Source: Pseudoips prasinana (taxonomy: Eukaryota; Arthropoda; Insecta; Lepidoptera; Nolidae). Taken from it: DNA of 64,000 nucleotides. The notes under the pieces were generated by a model. The model saw only the letters and a program-made list of their open reading frames with translations, was not told the origin of the DNA and did not search any database. Shown here in pieces: positions 10,846-22,400 of the stretch (positions within the stretch are counted from its first letter, which is position 1; each line of letters starts with the position of its first letter). The position numbers and the translations under genes are program-made. The stretch covers positions 31,007,969-31,071,968 of the forward strand of contig OX621253.1 of the NCBI GenBank assembly GCA_951640165.1, written 5' to 3'.

Positions 10846-11085
10846 TTGCTTGCCTTTCACGGTGGAGGTCGTGGGTTCGATTCCCACCCAGGACAGATAT
10901 TTGTGTGCATAAGCATGTCTGTTTGTTCTGAGTCTGGGTGTCATTATCTATATAAGTATGTATTTACAAAAGAAAAAAATAGTATATGTAGTATATCAGT
11001 TAGGTAGTAGGTTTCCATATTACAAGCTCTGCTTAGTTTGGGATCAGATGGCCGTGTGTGAATAATGTCCAGGATATTATTGTAT
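10846..11085 (+). mobile_element. SINE family 1, unit 2 copy
   Basis: Head 'gcttgcctttcacggtgg', B box ggttcgattcc, body 'ctgagtctgggtgtcatt', tail 'acaagctctgcttagtttgg'. Part of the duplicated unit. Confidence 0.75.
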
Positions 11086-11172
11086 GCGATTACTGTATGG
11101 CTCGTTTTTTTGTGACGTCATTTCCTGTGTGTCTCTGTATAACATATATACTAATCGGAGTGTTTGTTGCAG

Positions 11173-11247
11173 GTAATATGACACGCGTTGAGAATATATC
11201 CAAGTCTACAAGTACAGAGCCAACAAAACCAACCAGTTTATCAACAA
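11173..11247 (+). CDS. Gene 1, exon G2 (repeat exon, copy 2)
   Basis: 75 nt, acceptor gtttgttgcag, donor GTAAGAAC at 11248, phase 1 on both sides. It encodes NMTRVENISKSTSTEP and ends SLST. It differs from G1 by a few residues and from G3 by three. Splice signals are intact. Confidence 0.5.
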
Positions 11248-11696
11248 GTAAGAACTATGGCGACAAACGAGCAAGTGGGTCACCTGATGGTAAGTGATCA
11301 CCGCCGCCCATGGACACTCGCAACACCAGAGGAGTCGTGAGTGCGTTACCGGTCTTTAAGAGTCAGCAAACAAGTGTTGCGACCCTTCCCCCCACCCCAA
11401 TGGGCTTTGGTAACTAGAGGTGGGTCGTTAAAGGTTTTGGCGATAACGAAATGTAACCGTTTACTATAATCGGTCAACTAGTTGACGTTATTAACTAGTT
11501 CGCAGAAACGTCAACAGATGTATACGTTACGGGTGTCACCCAAGAAACTTGTTAAGTAACCAAAAGTAGTTTTTCGTGTAACTGAATCATCGTTGTTTTT
11601 TAACTTCGTTTGATAGAGTGAACAATTGAATCGAATAATGAATCTAGAGAATAGAATGAAATAAACTTCCCTTCATTTCCGTGCCGCTGCCGATAT

Positions 11697-13203
11697 TTCA
11701 AAGTCAAAGTCAAAGGTACTTTATTCCGTAAAAAATTTACATTTATGTGGAATCGTCATATTTTTTTTACCCTACCGTGCAGTGCATGGCGTGGCAGCTA
11801 CTGAGAAACACTGCCAGAAAACTCAGTAGGAATCCTTTTTTAAAATAAAATATACTTAAGATTAATGACAATCATGTGTGTTGACTCAGAACAACTCAAT
11901 CCCAAGCACTTTTATCACTTAAATAATCAGAAATTTTGTAATATGCCCTGCTACACAATTTGGCTTTAATAATTCTTTTAAACTTATTCGTAGACAATTC
12001 TCTAATATCATTGGGAAGTTTGTTATAGAATCTTATACATTGCCCCATAAAAGAGTTACTTATTTTGTGGAGACGGGTAGTATGCAATATGAGATTATTC
12101 TTATATCTAGTATTTACATTATGTGTATCGCTCCTTTTACAGAATGAATCGATATTTTTATGCACATATAGTAAGTTTTCATATATATACTGAGATGGTA
12201 CAGTTAGAATGTTGACCTCTTTGAACTTTTCTCTTAGAGACACTCTCGGGCCAAGATTATAGATAGCTCTTACAGCTCTTTTTTGCAATACAAATATGGT
12301 GTTAATGTCAGCAGAGCTACCCCAGAGAAGAATTCCATAGGACATTACACTATGAAAATAACTGAAATAAACCATTCTAGCTGTGTCAACATCAGTCAGC
12401 CGTCTAATAGTTTTCACTGCATATGCTGCAGAACTTAATTTGCCGGACAGTTTTTCTATTTGTGGGCTCCATTGTAGCTTTGAGTCAATGGTGATACCCA
12501 AGAACACAATTGATTCAACAGGGTCCAACATAGCTCCATTAAGTTGTACATTGGTTGTCGCCTGTTTCACATTCGGTGTAGTGAATTTTATGACTTTAGT
12601 TTTCTTATCATTAAGCACAAGATTATTGGCATTAAACCAATGAACAACTTTATAGATTGCATCATTAACATCGTCAAAATTGCTTAATTGTCGGTTTACT
12701 TTGAACGTCAGGGAAGTATCATCTGCAAACAACACAATCTCATGCTTATCCCTTACATAGTAAGGTAAGTCATTTATATAAATTAAAAACAAAAATGGGC
12801 CAAGAATTGACCCCTGTGGGACGCCCATTACCACTGGAGATCCCGGAGATAATTTACCGTTTATTTCGACCTTCTGAATTCTATTGCCCAAGTAAGAAGT
12901 CAGAAGTTCGAGAGCCTTGTTCCTTATACCGTAGTGGTGTAATTTTCTGACCAGAGTATCATGATGAACGCAATCGAACGCTTTGGACAAATCGCAAAAG
13001 ATACCTAATGCATCTTGCGAGTCTTCCCACGCCGTGAATATACTTTTTAATAAGTTGACCCCTGCATCTATGGTTGAACAACCCTTTGTGAATCCAAACT
13101 GTTTCCGGTGTAGTAAATTATGTATATTAAAGTGTCTGAGCAGCTGGCTAAGCATAAGCTTTTCAAATATTTTACTAAGAGTGGGCAGCACGGAAACAGG
13201 TCA
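11697..13203 (-). mobile_element. 5'-truncated jockey-superfamily LINE
   Basis: An antisense LINE inserted in the hAT-like element. The 3' end is marked by repeats of tttgac (read as 'caaagtcaaagtcaaag' on +). The 5' truncation falls just before the RT motif PVSVLP. The second hAT copy (27.3 kb) lacks it, which shows the pre-insertion site. Confidence 0.8.
11896..13191 (-). pseudogene. Jockey-like reverse transcriptase, C-terminal 431 residues
   Basis: An open frame of 431 codons begins at the RT motif LPTLSKIFEKLM and includes QFGFTKGCSTIDA, FCDLSKAFDCVHH, VPQGSILGPFLF and the catalytic LFADDTSL. It ends with the conserved thumb and tail of this superfamily (YGILLWGSS, KRAVRAIY, FYNKLP). 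The endonuclease half is missing because of 5' truncation, so the product could not retrotranspose even though no stop interrupts what remains. The open frame implies a rather recent insertion. The exact clade (jockey, Daphne or CR1-like) is not resolved. Confidence 0.85.
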
Positions 13204-13644
13204 TTTAATAAATTTAATAAAAAAAAAACAGCTTATTTAATGCAGTATTTATTTACACCTAATAATGAACTAACTTTATATTTAAACAATATTCAAAAAC
13301 AAAACAAATAACGAACTTTCCAAAACCTATTAAGTATTAAATTTTTCAAAACCAAAAAGCGTTGAGCACCACTTCTCTCTCAAACAAACTAATTAATTTT
13401 GCGATAATTAATACAATAACAAATGCATAATAAAACATGTCTTTGTTGGTCAGTCGGCTTGGCGCCGGCACTGGGCAGGGCCGAGCCCCGGACGGAACGG
13501 AGGAACATACATACATCTCACTTATCCGCAAACAACTTAAAACTGTAGGCGTTTCACTCGCTCCTATAAGTATTAAGCGCCCCGCCTTTATAGTAAGCAG
13601 TTTCATTTCGTTAACACAAAAATGTTCAACGATGCATCTCCTCT

Positions 13645-14030
13645 CGTTGACGTTAACGTGCAACCGTTTTGCGTATATCGTTGAATGGAACAGGTTGATA
13701 AATTCAACTAGTTTCGTTGATCTTCGTTGACGTTAACGTGCGACCGTTTCGCTTAAATCGTGGAATGGAACAGGTTAATAAATTCAACTAGTTTCGTTGC
13801 TTTTCGTTGACGTTAATGTGTAACCGTTTTGCGTATATCGTTGAATGGAACAGGTTGATAAATTCAACTAGTTTCGTTGATCTTCGTTGACGTTAACGTG
13901 CAACCGTTTCGAGTATATCGTTGAATGAAATAGGTTGATAAATTTAACTTGTTTCATCGATGTCAACGTGCGATTGTTTTGCGTATAGGTATCGTTGAAT
14001 GAAATAGGTTGATAAATTCAACTAGTTTTA
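13645..14030. repeat. 80-bp tandem array at the hAT-like right end
   Basis: Repeat starts at 13645, 13725, 13805 and 13885 plus a partial copy. The unit begins cgttgacgttaacgtgc and contains aaattcaactagtttcg. The same array is present in the second element copy with more repeats. Confidence 0.9.
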
Positions 14031-14355
14031 CGCCGAAGAGAAAACGGTTGACGCGTTAACAGTAGAAAAACTGTTTTAAAAAACGGTTCGTTGATTCGAC
14101 GCCCACTCCTATATAGAATGGGTACGGAAATGTGGTACAGGAAACCGCATGCGCGCACTGCTTGGTGTGACCAATGAGCGCGCGCGGTGGCGGTGACATG
14201 GTGCCATTGCACTAATATGCGTAGGGTTGGGACCACGACGTACTCGGCCAACATGGTGTATGCGATCATTATATTCGACCAATCACATTATGAATAGATT
14301 GGCTTCACATTCAATGTTGTTATACGGAATGATTACATGCTAGATGTTACACATC

Positions 14356-14590
14356 GCGTGGTTGGTAGTTGCTTGCCTTTCAAGCCACAAGTCGTGGGTT
14401 CGATCCCCACTCAGGACAGATATTTGTGTGCATGAACATGTCTGTTTGTCCTGTATCTGGCTGTAATTATCTATATAAGTATGTATTTACAAGAGAAAAG
14501 TATAAGTTATCTGGTTTCCTTAATACAAGCTCTGCTTAGTTTGGGATCAGATGGCCGACTGTGAATAAAGTCCCAGGACATTATTACATG
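14356..14590 (+). mobile_element. SINE family 1, unit 3 copy
   Basis: Head 'gcgtggttggtagttgcttg', B box ggttcgatccc, tail 'acaagctctgcttagtttgg'. The A-box-like head is better kept here than in unit 1. Confidence 0.75.
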
Positions 14591-14681
14591 CGATTACTAT
14601 AAGGATCGCTCGTTATTTTTATGACGTCATATCCAGTGTATCTATGTATAAAATACATGCTAATCGGAGTGTTTGTTGCAG

Positions 14682-14756
14682 ATAATATGACACGCGTTGA
14701 GAATATATCCAAGTCTACAAGTACAGAGCCAACAAAACCAACCAAGTTATCATCAA
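14682..14756 (+). CDS. Gene 1, exon G3 (repeat exon, copy 3)
   Basis: 75 nt, acceptor gtttgttgcag, donor GTAAGAAC at 14757, phase 1 on both sides. It encodes NMTRVENISKSTSTEP and ends KLSS. Splice signals are intact. It is followed by a 13-kb block of nested elements before exon copy 4. Confidence 0.5.
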
Positions 14757-15312
14757 GTAAGAACTATGGCGACAAACGAGCAAGTGGGTCACCTGATGGT
14801 AAGTGATCACCGCCGCCCATGGACACTCGCAACACCAGAGGAGTCGTGAGTGCGTTACCGGTCTTTAAGAGTCAGCAAACAAGTGTTGCGACCCTTCCCC
14901 CCACCCCAATGGGCTTTGGTAACTAGAGGTGGGTCGTTAAAGGTTTTGGCGATAACGAAATGTAACCGTTTACTATAATCGGTCAACTAGTTGACGTTAT
15001 TAACTAGTTCGCAGAAACGTCAACAGATGTATACGTTACGGGTGTCACCCAAGAAACTTGTTAAGTAACCAAAAGTAATTATTCGTGTAACTAAATCATC
15101 GTTGTTTTTAAAGTTTGTGTTACATATTAATATAAATATAGGTGGGTAGATTTAGTTCTTAAGGCGCGGTGTAACTTGTACGGCCAGTCTATTATACGCT
15201 TGGAACCAAATGTGTTTCTATCTAGCGGGGCCCCCTTAGCTAGAGCGATGAAAGTGATGAGAGTGGTTAGCTTGTTCAATGTACCTACCAAATATAATGA
15301 AGTGGTCCAATG

Positions 15313-16122
15313 TACCTCCGTTGTATCCACAGAAATGACCTCTGAAGTCGATTTCCATCCAGCGGGGCCCTCCGTCGATATCACGCCGAGATACCTAAAA
15401 ATGGTGTCAGACGAAACTTGGCCCAATGTACTTTCCTATTCATGTATTTGTTCTTAAAAATGTTTGATGGTATACCAGTAATTAAGTATCAAAGTTTTGT
15501 CTAGCCAGCGGGGCCCATTGTTATTTGAATTTACACGCGCGGAAAATGCAGACCATCCTTATGTTTTACTAATGTACCTCACAGTTATTCACTATTTATC
15601 AATTTTACGCGGTTTTACAAATTTTTATTTTTTTAATATGGATTTCGAAGTTGGTCTAATAGTAAACGTTGTGCACATTTATGAATAGAATCATCCCTTA
15701 AGAGGGAAAAGGCGAGCTAAAAATAACCTGGTAAGTATATAGAAAGTAATGTAGTAGGTAGTACACGATTGGTATTGGATTGGGATTTGTATGAAAAGAT
15801 TTTTTTTGTTTAGGTACAAAAACCGCGACAAATTTGGTAGATAGCGAATAACTGTGAGGTACATTGGGAAAACATAAGAATGGTCTGCATTTTTCGCACG
15901 TGTAAATTCAAATAACAAAGGGCCCCGCTGGCTAGACAAAACTTTGATACTTAATTTCTGGTATACCATCAAACATTTTTAAGGACAAATACATGATTGG
16001 AAAGTACATTGGGCCAAGTTTCGTCTGACACCATTTTTAGGTATCTCGGCGTGATATCGACGGAGGGCCCCGCTGGATGGAAATCGACTTCAGAAGTCAT
16101 TTCTGTGGATACAACGGAGGTA
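15313..16122. repeat. Long foldback: ~308-bp inverted arms
   Basis: The arms 15313-15620 and 15815-16122 are inverted copies with few mismatches, and the spacer is about 194 bp. Both carry the motif gcggggccc twice. The right arm touches the 5' flank of the Tc1-like transposase relic, so it may be a long composite terminus of that element. No duplicate of the arm was seen on its 3' side. Confidence 0.85.
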
Positions 16123-16291
16123 TAGATGTTTTATCTCACGAGCGCGGGTGTGCCATACTTGTGTGGGTAAATGTACATGCACATTGTCTTTGTGTGCGTA
16201 CGTTCGGGAGCGCTCAGTTTCGGCCGAGTCGTCGGCTGAGTCAGTAGTGTCATCCAGTTCGCGTCAAAATTATTTAAATAATACCGTCAGC

Positions 16292-17774
16292 ATGGAAGGT
16301 ACGAGTAAACGAAGAAAAGTTGTTCGCAGTGAGGTAAGGCTAATTAATGTTTGTTTGGTGTGTATTTACGTTGTGATTATTTGTTGTATTGAGTTAGTTT
16401 AATAAACGTGATTTTAATAATCTATTGTTTTTTTAGGGTCGTCAAATAATTGCAAATGTCTATCATTTTCTCAAAGAAGAATATGAATTCACTGAATTGC
16501 ATCGAGAACCAAATTGTGATGTATCACATTTGCGTAAAATTACAAAGCGCACTGCATCAGCGACGGAAGTTAGTGAACGAACAGTGCAGAAAATATTAAA
16601 AGAAGAACGAGACATGTCTAATGAAAGAGATGTAGCTAGCACGTTTTCGAAATTCACTTCACCAATGAAAAACCGAAGAAAGAGAGAAAACAAAGTAGAA
16701 ATTGATGGATTTACAGCTGATGTTATTCGGAGCACAATACAAAATTTTCATATCGTACAAAAACAAATTCCAACATTGGCGAAACTCAGGTCAGTCTTAA
16801 ATGAAAAAATTGGATTCAATGGATGTCTAGCTACGTTACGTAAGTTACTAAATAAATTGGGCTACAAGTGGCGTAAAACCGATAATAATAGAAAAGTTTT
16901 AGTAGAACGGCATGATATCCAGACGTGGAATTGAAATATTTAAAAAAAATATCCGAATACCGTTCTCAAGGCCGACCTATTGTCTATACTGACGAAAGTT
17001 ACGTATTAACAACACACGTTCGAAATAATACCTGGGCTCAAAAAGACAAACCATCTCCATTTACCAAAAAACTTAGTACAGGTACTCGTTTTATTTTAGT
17101 ACACGCTGGAACCGATGCCGGATTTATTGAGAACGCTTCTTTAGTCTATAAAGCTAATTCCACAGTTGGGGACTACCATTCAAACATGAGTTATGAAAAC
17201 TACGTAAAATGGCTGAATGAAAAATTGCTGCCAAATTTACCAGATCGTTCCGTTATAATACTTGATAACGCATCCTACCACAACACACGTGCTGAGAAAT
17301 TGCCAACGTCTGCCTCAAAATTAATCTGAGATGCAAGAGTGGCTCGCTTCAAAAAATATACCTTTCGACTCAAATTTGCTAAAAGTTGAGCTGTATGATA
17401 TAATAAAAAAACATAAAAGTGATTTTATCACTTACAAAATCGATGACTACATCGCAGAAAAGGGATTTGAAGTATTACGTCTGCCTCCCTATCACCCTGA
17501 GCTGAATCCCATAGAGAACATCTGGGGGGTCCTTAAAAATGATATTGCTCTAAGAAATGTAGAACAAAATATAACCAGTACAGAAAAACTTATCGAAGAA
17601 AGTATTGAAAAAATAACGAGTGACACATGGCGTAATACATGCAATAGTGTAATTAAGAAAGAAACTGAATATATGAAATATTTTGACACTAATTTTGAAT
17701 TAATAATCAATTTACATGATGACAGTGACGACGAAACTGACTCTGAAGAGGCGTCTAGTTATGATTCTGATTGA
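16292..17774 (+). pseudogene. Tc1/mariner-superfamily (DDE_3) transposase, two frameshifts
   Basis: A short first exon, 16292-16333 (MEGTSKRRKVVRSE), has a donor GTAAGG and joins the acceptor at 16435-16436; exon 2 starts at 16437. A helix-turn-helix region (SATEVSERTVQKILKEE) is followed by the catalytic acidic residues in YTDESY (about 16990), LDNASYHN (about 17262) and HPELNPIENIWG (about 17495), the usual D, D, E layout of IS630/Tc1-type enzymes. Frameshifts near 16925 and 17327 break it into three frames. It ends with an acidic tail. The enzyme would cut and paste its element at TA sites if intact. No terminal inverted repeat was found on the 3' side. Confidence 0.8.
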
Positions 17775-18207
17775 AATAATATTTTATTAAAAATCAGTTT
17801 CAAAATAAATATTAATTAAAAAATAAAAAATGAATTATTTATGAGTATAAGCTTTTTTTTTTCATTTTGCAATTTCCAGATTTAGTATCAAGAAGTAGAC
17901 TATGATTTTGTTTTTTTTACCTTTTCTAAATCTGTATGTGTAGGTACTAATATTACAAAAAGAGACAATTTGATTTTTTAAATGTTTGTTTACACACGTA
18001 ATCGATAGACCATGGAAAAGGCGATAACTAAGCGAAAAACCCAAATTCTGCCGGAAGTCATTATTCCATGCGTACGAAGTCGCGGGCAAAAGCTAGTAAA
18101 CAATAAATGAGCTTGCTAACGCTCACAAGCGCGCGTGTCTATACGCGGTTCAACTACAACTATGGCTCACTTATAGCACTGATCGGCGAATCAGCTTATG
18201 AGTTGTT
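17775..18207. other. AT-rich tract with a repeat end
   Basis: No gene seen. At about 18064-18095 the phrase 'gcgtacgaagtcgcgggc' occurs, which in moth genomes marks the end of a common dispersed repeat (also near 32010). It leads into the truncated gag of the old gypsy. Confidence 0.4.
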
Positions 18208-19235
18208 GTGTACTTTGTTACTTTTGTTTTTTCATTTACGGAGGCAGTAGATCTACTGGGATCACACCTGCAGCCTAAACCATCAATTCTCGCGGAGAGG
18301 TATAGATTTAGACAAAGGCGCCAGGCGGTGGGAGAAACAATAGCCGACTACGTGGCGGATTTGAAGAAGATGTCGCGATACTGTGATTTTAAAGATACTT
18401 TAGAAGATAATTTGCGGGATCAGTTTGTGTGCGATTTACGTACGAATTTATACGTCAGAGGTTATTCGCGGAAGAAAACTTAAACTATAAAAAAGCGCTG
18501 ATATTAGCCAACGCTTTGGAGGCAGCCGAGCGGGACGCCGGGGCCGTAGAGGAGACGTGGGATTATGTTCCGGACCGGGAACTAAGCGAGAGGATACACA
18601 AGCTGGGATTCAATAAATGCTCAGCGTGCGGGGACAATGACCATAGTGTGCGTAACTGTAGGTATAAGGACTTTGTGTGCAGTTATTGTGGCAAACCGGG
18701 CCATTTACGAATAGTGTGCTCGAAGAAAGAATTCGATAGTCGCATAAACCGCGGGGCTTCTGGCGCGCGAGGCAGATCACGGACACGACGCGGTATCGGT
18801 TCCAGCAGTGGTGAAGTGACAACATGGCCGCGCGGGACGATGCGACGCGGGCCACACGCGGCCGTGACTGCACCGCGCCTGTCAGCCAGGCGGCCGGAGC
18901 GGCGCATTGGTTGTGTGAGCCGGCGGTGGGTGACAGCTTCGAACCGGAGCAGGATGTGTATGAGGACAGAGAAGAACCGATGTATCAAATGTCTTTAACG
19001 AGCTATAAACCGGTGTGTATGACACTTTTAGTAAACAATAAAAAAATTAACATGGAAATTGACACAGGATCCGCGTTATCCTGTATAAGTAAATCTACAT
19101 ACATTGAACGGTTTAAAGAATTAAAGTTGAAACCCTGTCAATTAAAATTAAAATTTTATGATGGGTCTGTTATTCAACCGTTAGGGTATTTAGAAACAAA
19201 TGTTCAATATAGAAATAATATTAAGAAATTAGATC
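18208..19235 (+). pseudogene. Old gypsy: gag and protease remnant
   Basis: The frame starts inside gag (HLQPKPSILAERYRFRQRR) and shifts near 18475. Two zinc knuckles follow: CSACGDNDHSVRNC at about 18620 and CSYCGKPGHLRIVC at about 18680. After another frameshift near 18830 the protease motif IDTGSALSCIS appears at about 19058. Gag packages the element RNA and the protease cleaves the polyprotein. The reading is then cut at 19235 by insertion of the younger gypsy, and resumes at 23566. The N-terminal part of gag is absent. Not functional. Confidence 0.8.
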
Positions 19236-19364
19236 TGTTGTGTATGTGTACTGTGAATGTCTATGTGTGCGTAGCTGCGCCCGCGCTGTGTCCAAGAGTG
19301 AATAAAGATCAGTGTGTCAATAGCCCTTACTTGTTTCACTTGTCTCTCTATAACATACGTAATA
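19236..19364 (+). repeat. 5' LTR of the young gypsy
   Basis: 129 bp, identical to 23432-23560. It includes aataaa at about 19303 as a possible polyadenylation signal. It ends in TA rather than the usual CA. Confidence 0.9.
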
Positions 19365-19382
19365 GTGGCGACGAGTTTACCC
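19365..19382 (+). promoter_or_regulatory. Probable primer-binding site
   Basis: The sequence directly after the LTR, gtggcgacgagtttaccc, contains a TGG as expected for pairing to a tRNA 3' end. The tRNA could not be identified. Confidence 0.5.
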
Positions 19383-19406
19383 ACATCTTCATTTTATAAT
19401 TGAAAA

Positions 19407-22400
19407 ATGAATAGTTTTGGAATTTTGTCTACATTCGATCACAACGTGCAAGAATGGAAGTCTTACAAAGGCCGTATTACGCAATGGTTTATTGCAAACG
19501 ACGTCGTCCCGAAAAATGATGCAGCTGGAGCCAAGAGACGGGCGATCCTGCTCAGCGCACTTAGTGACGGTACTTACAAGTTGGCAGCGGATCTGGCCCT
19601 GCCAAAGGATATCCAAGAAGTTCCGTATGACGACATAGTGCAGTTATTGGATGAGCATTTTCTTCCAAAGATATGCGGATTCAGCGAGCGTTACAATTTT
19701 TACGCGGCTGTACAGCAGCCGGGCGAGACGTACACGCAATGGGCGTCCAGGCTAAGAGGACTTACAGCACATTGTGGGTTTAGTAACGTCGAGGAAGCGT
19801 TACGAGATCGATTTGTCATGGGAATGGTAGCTGGCCAGGAACGGGAGAAGCTGTTCGCGCAGGACATCGACAAGTTGACCCTGGCCAAGGCGGTGGAGCT
19901 GGCGGAGAGCGTGCGATGCGCGCGCGCTGGAGCCGCCACTACTACGGCTGTCCACGGGCAGCAGGTTCCGGTGTTCAAGATCGCGAAAGAAGAAAGCAGT
20001 GTTAAAACCGTTAGTGCCGGTAAAAAAAAGTGTACAGTGTGCGGTCGTAATAATCATGAGTCATCCCAGTGTCGGTTTGCAAGCTATAAATGCAATAAAT
20101 GCAACACAAAGGGTCACCTGCGTAAAGTTTGTAAAAAGGTTAATTTCGTGTCGACAGGTGATGTGAGCGGGGATGACGACGACGGTAAGACATTGTTTAA
20201 CATACACTCAGTCCGTGGGGAACCTATGACAGAATCAGTTTCAATTTATGGGAAGAATTTACAATTTCAAATAGACAGTGGATCAGCAGTGACAGTTATA
20301 TCCGAAAGTACCTATAAAAACATGTTCAGTAATATTCCGTTACTAGTTTCAAATAAAAGTTTTTTTAGTTACACCGGCAATATTATGAAATGTGTAGGGT
20401 ACGTAAACTTGCCAGTGATGTACATGCGACACACTCACACACTGGACGTGTACGTCATTCGTAATGGCGGACCACCGTTATTAGGCAGAGATTTTATATC
20501 AAAATTTAAACTCAAGCTAACGCCTTGTCATTTTCTAAAGGGTCAGAGTATGGTGGATCAATTACAATTAAATTTCCCAGAAGTATTTTCTGATAAGCTG
20601 GGTACTTTTAATAAATATCGTGTTAAATTAAAATTAAAAGATAATGTAAAACCGATATTTTGTAAAGCGCGTCCAATTGCGTTCGCGTTACGTGATAAGG
20701 TCGACAAAGAGATAACACGTTTAGTTGATCTAGGTGTCCTGAAACCGGTTTCGCACTCTGAGTACGTGTCACCTATTGTTCCCGTACTTAAGCACAACGG
20801 TTCGGTTAGATTGTGCGCCGACTATTCAGTTACTATTAACAAACAGCTGATGATAGAACAATACCCTTTACCTACGGTACACGAGCTATTTTCAAGACTA
20901 CACGGAGGTCAACAATTTTCAAAAATTGACTTGTCGATGGCCTATAATCAGTTTTTGTTAGACGAAGAGTCCCAACCGGTTACATGTATCAATACACATC
21001 GAGGTCTATTTAATTATACTCGACTCGTGTTCGGGCTATCTAGTGCCCCATCTATATTCCAACGCGCTATGGAAAAAATGCTTTCGGGACTAGACGGGGT
21101 CTTATGTCTCCTTGACGACATTTTAGTGACTGACCGAACCCCAGAGGGGCATTTGAAGATGTTGAACGTAGTTCTACAAAGGCTTCAGAATGCGGGGTTA
21201 ACAGTTCAGAAAGAAAAATGCGAATTTTTTAAAAACGAAATTAAATATTTAGGCTACATAATAAACAAGGATGGATTACAGAAAGATCCGGCAAAGGTGA
21301 AAGCTATAGCTGACGCTCCCGTTCCTTCTGATGTAAATACTCTGCAATCATTTCTAGGACTTGTAAATTATTACAGGAATTTCGTACCTGGAGCATCCTG
21401 TATCCTGAGTCCTTTGTATGACCTTTTAAAAAAGGGGGTAAAGTGGAACTGGTCTACGATACATCAAAATGCGTTTGATAAAATTAAGGAATGTCTGACA
21501 TCTGACCAGGTTTTAACACACTTTAACCCAAATGCCAAAATAGTGTTAACTGTTGATGCGTCTCCGTGTGGCCTTGGAGCTATTTTGTCTCAAATAGATA
21601 AGGATTGTTTAGAGCACCCGGTGGCATTCGCTTCCCGTACGTTGAACTCGGCTGAAAAAAATTACTCACAGATACAGAAGGAGGCGACGGCAATAATATT
21701 TGGAGTACGTCGGTTCCATCAGTATTTATATGGCAGATCAGATCCTTTCATATTACGCACGGATCATAAGCCATTAATATCTATTTTCGGCCCACATAAA
21801 GGTATACCTGAAGTGTCCGCTAATAGATTGCAGAGATACGCGATGTTTTTAGGAGCGTATAATTATTTAATTGAGTATGTTCGCAGTGCTGATAACAACG
21901 CCGATTACCTTTCTCGTGCGAGTTTACAGTGTGAGTCAGGGCGTGTTCGCGCCGAGGGGGAGGGAGACGACATCGGCGCACACGCCGCCGCAGCCGCCGC
22001 TCCCATTGATCGCGCATCATACGTCAACTTTGTTATCGAAGGCGACATGCCGTTGACCTTGAAGGAGTTACGCAATGCTACTAACGAGGATACGGTATTA
22101 CAGTTAGTTGTAAAATATGTTCAAAACGGCTGGCCTAACAAAATAGTGAATTCAAAGTTGAAACCCTATCAATTGTGTAAGACGCAATTATCTTATGAAG
22201 ATGGTTGTTTAATGAGGGGCCATAAGGTGGTTCTACCAGAATCTTTGCGCTCGAAAGTTTTATCAGAGTTACATAGCTCGCACTTAGGCGTTGTAAAAAC
22301 GAAATCAGAGGCTAGGTCACAGGTTTGGTTCCCGGGCATAGATGCGGCGTTAGAAAAAATGATTTACTCATGTGAAATATGCAAACAGCTGCGGCCGTCG

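Larger units (their letters stand above)
11419..14109. mobile_element. hAT-like non-autonomous element
   Basis: Imperfect terminal repeats: left ggtgggtcgttaaagg, right (reverse complement) ggagtgggcgtcgaat. Flanking octamers TAACTAGA and TATATAGA match at 6 of 8 positions, as for an aged hAT 8-bp duplication. Unit 1 shows the empty site. No transposase is present. Near the right end lies an 80-bp tandem array. A jockey-like LINE is inserted inside. Confidence 0.65.
10809..14355 (+). repeat. Exon-duplication unit 2
   Basis: Same order as unit 1: SINE (about 10846-11085), TGACGTCA at 11113, exon G2, repeat, then the tail resumed at 14118-14340. The tail is split by the hAT-like element 11419-14109. 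The sequence around the exon is almost identical to unit 3, closer than to unit 1, so units 2 and 3 separated last and after the hAT insertion. Confidence 0.8.
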
